Assembly: GCA_027858275.1 (NCBI GenBank) | Contig: JAQIDA010000043.1 | Span: forward strand, 1-5,569 | Length of the DNA: 5,569 nt | Direction of reading: 5' to 3' | Source of the DNA: Candidatus Kapaibacterium sp. | GTDB taxonomy: Bacteria > Bacteroidota > Ignavibacteria > Kapaibacteriales > UBA2268 | In this document: one piece after another, positions 1-5,569 of the stretch | Layout: each line of letters opens with the position of its first letter | Numbering within the stretch: position 1 is the first letter of the stretch | Position numbers and translations under genes: made by a program | The notes under the pieces: generated by a model | Databases searched by the model: none | What the model saw: only the letters and a program-made list of their open reading frames with translations | What the model was told of the DNA's origin: nothing

Positions 1-1
1 G

Positions 2-82
2 GTCTATGATATTAATAAAAAATTCGATAAACCGTTTTTATTTAAAACTCCTAAATCGATAAAACGTTACAAACTTGATTAG
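2..82 (+). CDS. C-terminal end of an unidentified upstream gene (partial)
   Basis: This frame is open from the window edge to a TAG stop at 80-82 and encodes 26 residues ending KSIKRYKLD, a lysine-rich, hydrophilic tail. One other plus-strand frame is also open for a shorter distance (to about 62), so the coding call rests on length, position and strand only. If real, the gene ends 51 bp before the lptD-like start on the same strand, which fits an operon. The fragment has no recognisable motif, and I cannot name a product. Confidence 0.4.
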   Translation, partial: VYDINKKFDKPFLFKTPKSIKRYKLD

Positions 83-133
83 AAGCTCTATTTACAAGAT
101 TGATTAATCTAATAAATAACATAGACATAACAG

Positions 134-2839
134 ATGATTAAAGGCAAAATTAAAACAGAAATATCCAAATCTATGCTGTTCGGCATTGTTTTGTTTGTTA
201 GTATGGTTTTGTCGATTAATGCTGAAAATATCAGGCAATCGGACAGCACTCTTACGGATCCTGTTTATAAAATTCAATTAACTGACTCATCTATTGTTGT
301 TGACGAGAACCTCTCATCTACATTTAATTCTTCCACCATCAGCATATCTGATTCTTCTGATGTCATTACATTAGCCGCCCCTCCCTCCGGATCAGGTCCG
401 GATACTGTTATTGTTTACTCTGCCAAACGTCGTATGGCTTTCAATGTGAAATCAAAAATAATGTATATGAACGGTGATTCGAAATTGAAATTTTCTCAGC
501 AAAATCTTGAAGCAGACAATATCAAAATACTTTTCGATGAATCTCTAATCCAAGCCACTGCGACAAAAGATGCCGACGGCAAGGGGATTGGCTATCCGGA
601 ATTTACAGACAAAGGAGAGACTTTTTACGGAGAGACCATACTTTATAACTTCAGGACAAAGCAGGGCACGATTAAGATGGGTGAAACCAAAATGAGTGAA
701 GGTTTCTATTATGGTGACAAGATTAAAATGCTGTCTAAGTCGGAATTGTTCATCAAAGACGGTTGTTATACAACTTGCGAGGCTCCGCATCCTCATTACT
801 ATTTTGGCTCTCCGAAAATGAAAGTAGTTGCTAAAGATAAAGTCTTTATCGACCCGATTATCTTTTATGTTGAGGATATGCCGATTTTCATTCTTCCGGT
901 TGGCTTGTTTTTTCCCAATAAGACAGGTCGGCAATCGGGCATAATGATACCGTCGTTCAATTTTTCCAGCAATCGTGGTATATCTTTTGAAGATTTCGGG
1001 TTTTATTGGGCTGCAAGCGATTATTACGACACTCAAATTCGCGGCAATTATTATTCTAAGGGCGGATATGTATTTAAAAACAATCATCGTTGGAAGTTGA
1101 GAGATGTTCACAGCGGCAGTCTTGATATCGAATACGGAGAAACAAGATTTAGTCCCGACGACGAATTTAATACGACATATAAAATCAACTTGAAGCACAA
1201 TCATACATTTTCTCCACAGACGCGTATAAATGCCGCGGTAAACTATATGGGCGGCAACCACTTGAGGAATACAAGCCATTCTTACAGAGACATATTGAAG
1301 CAAAATATAAGTTCAAATGCGGGCCTTTCTCATTCGTTTGATGACTGGGGATCAATTTCATTGTCTATGAATGCCGATCAGAATATTTCAACAAAAGAAT
1401 TAACAATGTCATTTCCGAATCTATCCTATTCGTTGCCGACTTGGAAGCCTTTGAAATCAGTCAAAAGTTTGCCTAAATGGGTGCAGAACGTATCGTTGAG
1501 ATACAGCGGCAGGGGAGAGCATAACTACACAAAAAAATTAGATCCGTTAACTGATGATTCAACTTTCAAGCATACACATACCGGCAAAATTGTTCACTCT
1601 CCGAGTATTTCAATATCTCCAAAATTTGGATATTTTACATTTCAGCCGTCTGTATCTTTCGGAATGAATAATTATTTTCGTAGTGTTGAAAAAAGTTTCA
1701 ATCCTGTTGATTCTACGATTGATGATGATATTACACACGGGTTCTTCACTGAATATAAATTCAGCACCGGCTTGAATGTGTCGACAAATCTATATGGGAT
1801 AATCAGACCAAAATTATTCGGTGTTAATGCGGTTCGCCATACTTTCAATCCTCAGATTGGTTGGTCGTATACTCCTGATCAATCTGACAACAAAAATTTT
1901 TACAGAAGCTATATTGATAAGAAGCTCGGTGACACAGTTCTGTATTCTCGTTTTGCTTTAGACGGCGGCGGCATAGCTTCACGTATTGAATCTCAAACAA
2001 TCAATTATTCAGTTAGAAATACTTTTGATGCCAAAATAGCTCAGGGAGATACATTGGATGATGAAAATATGAAGTTCTTCAAATGGGATTTCAGCGGGAA
2101 CTATAATTTTATGGCGGATTCGTTGAAATTCAGTGATTTGCGTATGTCATTTGCGATACCGGATATGAGTTTCCTGCAACTGACTTCGTCGGCAAGATTC
2201 ACTATGTATGACCAAGATCCTGTAACTAATGACTATAATGATGATGTTTCATATACAAAAGTGAATCGCTTTCTCTTTGATGAGGGCAAAGGCTTTCTTC
2301 GTTTAACAAATTTGACATTGAGGATCGGCACCTCATTTTCGTCTGACGGAGGAAATTCGGGATCAAATTTTGATAACAGAACAGACGATCACGACGAGTC
2401 AGCTGACAGCATAGAGACTGGTCTCGGATCCAGATTCAGCGAACGAATAGAATATGCGGAACAGCAAGTTGATCTATACGGCGATCGAACTTACGGATAT
2501 TCCGTTTTCAATGTCCCCTGGCGAATGGGCGTTGATTTGAATTTCTCTTACGGCAGAGAGCGAATCAACAGAATCGATCGAGCTTTGACTCTTCGAGCGG
2601 ATTTCTCCTTCAAAGTCGCGGGAACATGGGCTTTCAGCGGTAATATCGATTATGATTTTATTCGTGAGCAAATGGCATCGCCAAATATTACTATTCACAA
2701 AGACCTGCATTGTTGGGAGCTAAGTCTGAATTGGACACCTATAGGAGTTTACAAAGGTTTCTATCTCAGATTCAATATCAAGGCTCCGCAATTGCAAGAT
2801 TTGAAGTATGAAAAACGAAGAAATCCATTCTATCGATGA
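134..2839 (+). CDS. lptD: LptD-like LPS-assembly outer-membrane protein (OstA/Imp family)
   Basis: This 901-aa protein probably inserts lipopolysaccharide into the outer leaflet of the outer membrane as the beta-barrel end of the Lpt bridge. Residues 1-30 form a signal peptide: a lysine-containing start, the hydrophobic core LFGIVLFVSMVL, and likely cleavage after SINA. The ATG at 134 is preferred over the next one (173, residue 14), which would remove the charged n-region. Residues 31-90 are a Ser/Thr/Asp-rich linker. Residues 90-235 match the periplasmic OstA/LptA-like beta-jellyroll. The barrel region follows, with GRQSGIMIPS at 265-274, a RHTFNPQIGWSYTPD stretch mid-barrel, GKGFLRLTNL, and a C-terminal DLHCWE segment. 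These are familiar in FCB-group LptD proteins, and the length fits. The only cysteines are C211, C215 and C860. No strong Shine-Dalgarno is visible. The LptE partner is not in the window. The family call is firm; LPS transport is inferred from homology. Confidence 0.9.
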   Translation: MIKGKIKTEISKSMLFGIVLFVSMVLSINAENIRQSDSTLTDPVYKIQLTDSSIVVDENLSSTFNSSTISISDSSDVITLAAPPSGSGPDTVIVYSAKRRMAFNVKSKIMYMNGDSKLKFSQQNLEADNIKILFDESLIQATATKDADGKGIGYPEFTDKGETFYGETILYNFRTKQGTIKMGETKMSEGFYYGDKIKMLSKSELFIKDGCYTTCEAPHPHYYFGSPKMKVVAKDKVFIDPIIFYVEDMPIFILPVGLFFPNKTGRQSGIMIPSFNFSSNRGISFEDFGFYWAASDYYDTQIRGNYYSKGGYVFKNNHRWKLRDVHSGSLDIEYGETRFSPDDEFNTTYKINLKHNHTFSPQTRINAAVNYMGGNHLRNTSHSYRDILKQNISSNAGLSHSFDDWGSISLSMNADQNISTKELTMSFPNLSYSLPTWKPLKSVKSLPKWVQNVSLRYSGRGEHNYTKKLDPLTDDSTFKHTHTGKIVHSPSISISPKFGYFTFQPSVSFGMNNYFRSVEKSFNPVDSTIDDDITHGFFTEYKFSTGLNVSTNLYGIIRPKLFGVNAVRHTFNPQIGWSYTPDQSDNKNFYRSYIDKKLGDTVLYSRFALDGGGIASRIESQTINYSVRNTFDAKIAQGDTLDDENMKFFKWDFSGNYNFMADSLKFSDLRMSFAIPDMSFLQLTSSARFTMYDQDPVTNDYNDDVSYTKVNRFLFDEGKGFLRLTNLTLRIGTSFSSDGGNSGSNFDNRTDDHDESADSIETGLGSRFSERIEYAEQQVDLYGDRTYGYSVFNVPWRMGVDLNFSYGRERINRIDRALTLRADFSFKVAGTWAFSGNIDYDFIREQMASPNITIHKDLHCWELSLNWTPIGVYKGFYLRFNIKAPQLQDLKYEKRRNPFYR

Positions 2840-2901
2840 TTAGTTGTCGTCACTTTTATTCTTATAAAATTAATTTGAAATAGTGATAAATTATTGCTAT
2901 A

Positions 2902-2915
2902 TTGACACGTGTCAA
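2902..2915. promoter_or_regulatory. Perfect 14-bp palindrome, candidate operator
   Basis: The sequence TTGACACGTGTCAA is identical to its own reverse complement over all 14 bases. It lies in the 124-bp gap between the lptD-like gene and the receiver/kinase gene, 48 bp before the preferred ATG at 2964. Its left half contains TTGACA, a consensus -35 hexamer, but I see no good -10 element at 16-18 bp spacing (TATAAA at 2930-2935 is 22 bp away). A dimeric regulator binding here would be well placed to control the downstream gene. The symmetry is seen directly; the operator role is inference. Confidence 0.45.
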
Positions 2916-2963
2916 GTATGTATCCTGTCTATAAACACAAAATATAAAGGCTTACAGCCCTCT

Positions 2964-4067
2964 ATGAAAAAGATATTGATTATCGAAGATGAAGACATGG
3001 TTCGCGAAGGGATCGCCGAATTGCTTGGAGCTGAGGACTATATTGTATATACCGCAGAAAACGGCAATAGGGGCTTCCTGATCGCAAAGCAACATATTCC
3101 TGATTTAATTATCTGTGATATTAACATGCCTGAATTAAACGGCTACCAAACATTAGAACTCCTGCAACAAGATATATCAACGGCGGCTATACCATTTATA
3201 TTTCTTACCGGCAAATCAGCCATGGACGATCTTAGAGACGGAATGGACTTAGGGGCTGACGATTATTTAACAAAACCTTTCAAAGCTGTTGAATTGTTTA
3301 AAGCCGTTGAAGTTCGATTGAAGAAAAAGGATCTTTTTGAAAGCCAATATGAAAAAAAATATGATGATCTAAAACTTCGTATATCAAGCGTATTGCCACA
3401 AGAACTTCGAATTCCGTTGAACGCAATCGTTAGTTCCTCACAATTGTTGCACGCAAGTCCTGATACATTGACAGACAAAGAGAGAGCTGATCATCAGAAG
3501 AATGTTTTTCAGTCTGCATCACGATTAGATTCCGTGATTTCTAATTATCTTCTGTATGTTGAATTAGAGCTAATTTCTCTGGATTCTAAACGCCGACACA
3601 TTCTCCGCAAATATTCCGAATTTGATTCTACCGGTCTCGGAGCTGAAGCAATTGTTAATAATTTAGAAGAAAAACATCATCGATTCGGCGATGTTTCTAA
3701 CAGAATTGATAATCATCAAATATTCATGGTCAAAGACCATTTCTTGAAAATGTTAGAAGAAGTAATTGATAATGCCTTCAAATTTTCTAAACCCGGATCA
3801 AAGATAGAAATTTACTCGGGACTGATTGCAGGAAAATATGTAATCACGGTCAAAGATTTCGGTAGGGGAATGACCGAGGAACAGATTTCTAAAATTCAAG
3901 CTTTTGATCAGTTCGACAATGAGGTTCAAGACCGGCAAAGGCCGGGTTCCGGACTCGCTATTGTCCGAAGATTAGCAGAACTATACGGAATAGAAATGGA
4001 AATTATCTCCGAATTGAATAAGTATACCGGAGTTTTTTTTGTTTTTCCGGAAGAACTAAAACTGTAA
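2964..4067 (+). CDS. Response-regulator receiver fused to a histidine-kinase-like module lacking the phospho-accepting His
   Basis: This 367-aa soluble signalling protein has no signal peptide or membrane segment. Residues 1-120 are a receiver domain with the acidic pair E8/D9, phospho-acceptor D52 (ICDINMP), T82 and K104 (LTKPF), all intact. Residues 120-210 resemble a dimerisation/phosphoacceptor helical pair, but the expected H-E-L-R-T-P-L motif reads LPQELRIPLNAI, with Q146 at the histidine position. Residues 225-365 are a HATPase_c domain with an N-box asparagine (N270 in IDNAFKFS) and a G1 box (D298-F-G-R-G302). The G2 box is short (PGSGLAIVRR, 327-336). The order matches soluble REC-HK proteins with an LPHELRTPLN motif. 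The ATG at 2964 is chosen because the receiver fold starts there with MKKILIIEDE; an in-frame GTG at 2883 would add 27 unrelated residues. AAAGG at 2946-2950 is too distant to be a convincing ribosome-binding site. Domain calls are firm; signalling output and partners are unknown. Confidence 0.88.
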   Translation: MKKILIIEDEDMVREGIAELLGAEDYIVYTAENGNRGFLIAKQHIPDLIICDINMPELNGYQTLELLQQDISTAAIPFIFLTGKSAMDDLRDGMDLGADDYLTKPFKAVELFKAVEVRLKKKDLFESQYEKKYDDLKLRISSVLPQELRIPLNAIVSSSQLLHASPDTLTDKERADHQKNVFQSASRLDSVISNYLLYVELELISLDSKRRHILRKYSEFDSTGLGAEAIVNNLEEKHHRFGDVSNRIDNHQIFMVKDHFLKMLEEVIDNAFKFSKPGSKIEIYSGLIAGKYVITVKDFGRGMTEEQISKIQAFDQFDNEVQDRQRPGSGLAIVRRLAELYGIEMEIISELNKYTGVFFVFPEELKL

Positions 4068-4069
4068 AA

Positions 4070-5299
4070 TCAGAAATAATATTCAAATGTCAGAAAAGCT
4101 GCATTAGGATAATAACTATATTCAGTCATTTTATCGCCATAGAAGAACATGGCGTTCGCTTTCAGATTGATATTGTCACTTGCGGAATAGCTCAAGCCGC
4201 CTCCGACAAATCCGCTTTGGTCGTTTAGATTTGTGATATTGTTCAGCGAAAGAGATGTCAAATCACCGACTTTCCATGATATTAATCCGGTTAAATAATG
4301 TCGACCGAGATTTTGAATTTCTCCCTTGATCAATCTGATGAAATCATTGAATAGTTCCGCTCCGGCACAATTCAGGCATGATCGTCCTTCGCCGTTGAAC
4401 TGATATTCAATTACTCCGTACCAATCAGCATTAAATTGATAATCCAAACCTGCTATGGCTCTTACAAAATTAGAATCAGCATGACTCTCGTTAAACGAAG
4501 CGATTGCTTCCGCTCGGAACCCAATACCATAAATAATATCTCCGGCTAAATCAGAACCGATAACGATTCGATTATCAAAATATCCTGACATCAATGATAT
4601 ATCAAATTTCTTGTAATTTGTTCTGAATCGAGCACCGTAATCCGCGTCTTTCCATATATTCCCAAAACTGTAAACTAATTCAAGATCAGTGAAATTGCCG
4701 ATAAAATATTTAACAGAAACCGCGTCCGCTCCGTCCTTTTCAAATTTGCTGTAGTTCGCGGGATTGATCGGGTTGAATAAATCCGTCGGCTGCCAAACTC
4801 TGCCGACTCCCCAAGAAATCCGCTGACGACCCAAGACTACTTCACCCCAATCAAAAATATGCTTATAGTAGAACCTGTCGATATAATGCTTCGAAGTAAA
4901 TTTTCCATTATTATATAAATCATCAGATAAGTCCACAGCCTGTCTGTTAGAAATATCCGAAAATTTCAATCCAGGTATATCGAGACCGCCGGTGAAAGCT
5001 TCCAAATCATCGAACGACATATTTATCTCGCTGAAATTCATATCAATTTCATAATGAACAGTCAATCTCGAATTCTCACTAAAATTAATAGTCGGACGAA
5101 GTCTCAGCCGAGTCAGATTGCCGAAAAATATCTCAGCAACTTCAGATTCAGCTGTTAGATCACTGACAGATTGCATCATCGGCATGATATAAATGTATCC
5201 GTCAAATTCGAATTCTGTCTCCGATTTTAAGGTTTGGGACATTAAAGAGCTCATTGTTGCTAATATAACAATGATATAAAAATTCGTGTTCTTTCTCAT
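4070..5299 (-). CDS. Predicted outer-membrane beta-barrel protein
   Basis: This is a 409-aa protein. The ATG at 5297-5299 gives a signal peptide: charged MRKNTN, the hydrophobic core FYIIVILATM, and probable cleavage near S21/Q22. An in-frame ATG farther upstream (5360-5362) would bury this signal behind 21 polar residues. The mature part consists of alternating polar/hydrophobic strands with aromatic girdles, and it ends FLTFEYYF with a terminal phenylalanine, the classic Bam-recognised end of a beta-barrel. Residues 156-180 (LGRQRISWG, then WQPTDLFNPINP) resemble a conserved segment of uncharacterised porin-like proteins such as the DUF1302 group; this link is from memory and tentative. C308 and C311 form a CLNC pair, the only cysteines. 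An AGAAAG stretch lies shortly before the ATG. The gene follows a LolD-type ABC ATPase gene by 104 bp on the same strand, so it may be the last gene of an envelope-transport operon. Substrate unknown. Confidence 0.82.
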   Translation of the reverse strand: MRKNTNFYIIVILATMSSLMSQTLKSETEFEFDGYIYIMPMMQSVSDLTAESEVAEIFFGNLTRLRLRPTINFSENSRLTVHYEIDMNFSEINMSFDDLEAFTGGLDIPGLKFSDISNRQAVDLSDDLYNNGKFTSKHYIDRFYYKHIFDWGEVVLGRQRISWGVGRVWQPTDLFNPINPANYSKFEKDGADAVSVKYFIGNFTDLELVYSFGNIWKDADYGARFRTNYKKFDISLMSGYFDNRIVIGSDLAGDIIYGIGFRAEAIASFNESHADSNFVRAIAGLDYQFNADWYGVIEYQFNGEGRSCLNCAGAELFNDFIRLIKGEIQNLGRHYLTGLISWKVGDLTSLSLNNITNLNDQSGFVGGGLSYSASDNINLKANAMFFYGDKMTEYSYYPNAAFLTFEYYF

Positions 5300-5316
5300 A
5301 ATATATTCTTTCTGCC

Positions 5317-5360
5317 GGAATCCATCCGAAGGTGCGGCTGTAAACTCTTGGATGGAATCC
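5317..5360 (-). repeat. Alternative inverted repeat sharing an arm with the intergenic hairpin
   Basis: GGAATCCATCC (5317-5327) and GGATGGAATCC (5350-5360) are complementary at 10 of 11 positions, with one A-A mismatch and a 22-nt loop. The arm at 5350-5360 is also used by the larger hairpin at 5343-5389, so in RNA the two structures would exclude each other. The downstream arm ends 17 nt before the barrel start codon. Part of the overlap follows from the near-palindromic GGAATCC unit, present three times (5317, 5354, 5373). Confidence 0.4.
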
Positions 5361-5389
5361 ACTGAAGAAAGTGGAATCCGTCAAGAGTT
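5343..5389 (-). repeat. Interrupted inverted repeat forming a strong intergenic hairpin
   Basis: The outer arms AACTCTTG (5343-5350) and CAAGAGTT (5382-5389) are perfectly complementary. Inside them, GGA (5354-5356) pairs with TCC (5377-5379). After one A-A mismatch, TCCACT (5358-5363) pairs with AGTGGA (5370-5375) around a 6-nt loop, giving 17 base pairs in 47 nt. It lies 14 bp after the ABC ATPase stop and about 43 bp before the barrel start. No T-run follows on the transcribed strand, so it is not a typical intrinsic terminator. An RNA-processing, stabilising or attenuating role is possible but is inference. Confidence 0.6.
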
Positions 5390-5403
5390 CTTCTCTTCCA
5401 ATC

Positions 5404-5569
5404 CTAATTCTTAATCGTCTCCTCAATCAAACCGTCTCTGATTTTATACAAAATCTTGGCTCTTTCAATAACCTGCCGATCATGTGAAGAAAAGATAAAA
5501 GTAATTCCTTTTTCTTCATTCATCTTTTGCATCAAATCAAGCAGTCGTCCGCCTGTTTTTGAGTCTAAG
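5404..5569 (-). CDS. ABC transporter ATP-binding protein, LolD/MacB type (C-terminal part only)
   Basis: Only the last 54 codons lie in the window, ending in TAG at 5404-5406; the N-terminal part is beyond the right edge. The fragment starts just after the expected Walker B motif with LDSKTGG (D-loop region). It continues through GITFIFSSHD, whose histidine (codon at 5482-5484) is the H-loop that senses the ATP gamma-phosphate, and ends with the usual IRDGLIEE strand. This pattern is typical of ATPases of the LolCDE lipoprotein-release and MacB-type mechanotransmission families, which act at the inner membrane with a permease. Walker A, Q-loop and signature motifs cannot be checked here. The barrel gene follows on the same strand, which suggests that the permease and related genes lie upstream. 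The ABC assignment is firm; the subfamily is probable. Confidence 0.85.
   Translation of the reverse strand, partial: LDSKTGGRLLDLMQKMNEEKGITFIFSSHDRQVIERAKILYKIRDGLIEETIKN

Noticed and set aside
91..118. TTTACA and TAAATA as a possible promoter before the lptD-like gene
   Set aside because: The -10 match is weak, and AT-rich sequence produces such matches by chance.
545..1303. Long open minus-strand frame inside the lptD-like gene
   Set aside because: It lies wholly antisense to a strongly supported gene and its translation has no recognisable domain.
2474..2710. Short minus-strand open frame under the 3' end of the lptD-like gene
   Set aside because: It is antisense to conserved barrel codons and lacks its own signals.
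2844..2877. TTG...TTAATTTG resembling a Bacteroidota -33/-7 promoter before the receiver/kinase gene
   Set aside because: The -7 element misses the consensus TA and the spacing (23 bp) is longer than usual; too weak to annotate.
2883..2963. In-frame GTG start adding 27 residues to the receiver/kinase protein
   Set aside because: The extension has no receiver-domain similarity, spans the palindrome and lacks a ribosome-binding site; the receiver fold begins exactly at the ATG at 2964.
3263..3478. Minus-strand open frame antisense to the receiver/kinase gene
   Set aside because: It is a shadow of a well-supported coding frame, with no domain of its own.
4027..4050. CCGGA...TCCGG inverted repeat with T-runs, considered as a terminator
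   Set aside because: The stem is only 5 bp, the T-runs are in the loop rather than after the stem, and it lies within the coding region.
5300..5362. Upstream in-frame ATG for the barrel gene
   Set aside because: It would place 21 polar residues before a clean signal peptide and lies inside the intergenic hairpin.
5202..5426. Minus-strand open frame spanning the ABC-barrel spacer
   Set aside because: It overlaps the end of the ABC gene and the signal-peptide region of the barrel in another frame; both are better supported.

Overview
The window holds three complete protein genes, the end of a fourth and probably the end of a fifth. The DNA is AT-rich. The lptD-type gene resembles the LptD proteins of the Bacteroidota/Chlorobiota/Ignavibacteria (FCB) group, with the sequence DLHCWE near its C-terminus. 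Start codons lack strong Shine-Dalgarno sequences. Together these suggest a diderm bacterium of the FCB superphylum, possibly an Ignavibacteria or Kapabacteria type. That placement is family-level inference, not a database result.

Layout. Positions 1-82 (+) are probably the last 26 codons of an unidentified gene. At 134-2839 (+) is a full-length LptD-like outer-membrane protein that would insert LPS into the outer leaflet. A 124-bp gap follows, containing a perfect 14-bp palindrome (2902-2915). At 2964-4067 (+) is a soluble 367-aa protein with a response-regulator receiver domain followed by a histidine-kinase-like module. The minus-strand genes converge on it, with stop codons only 2 bp apart. 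At 4070-5299 (-) is a 409-aa predicted outer-membrane beta-barrel. A 104-bp spacer with a strong interrupted hairpin and three GGAATCC repeats separates it from the C-terminus of a LolD/MacB-type ABC ATPase (5404-5569, -), which runs off the window.

How they may work together. Three of the five products concern the cell envelope: LptD, the beta-barrel, and an ABC ATPase of the kind that drives lipoprotein release or envelope export. The ABC gene followed by the beta-barrel looks like the tail of an envelope-transport operon. The receiver/kinase protein is a separate unit.

The most notable observation is in that signalling protein. Its receiver phosphorylation site is intact, but the expected phospho-accepting histidine of the kinase module is glutamine (Q146), and the glycine-rich G2 ATP-lid motif is shorter than usual. 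It looks like a pseudo-histidine kinase coupled to a working receiver. I saw no CRISPR array, tRNA, rRNA, insertion sequence or defence system.
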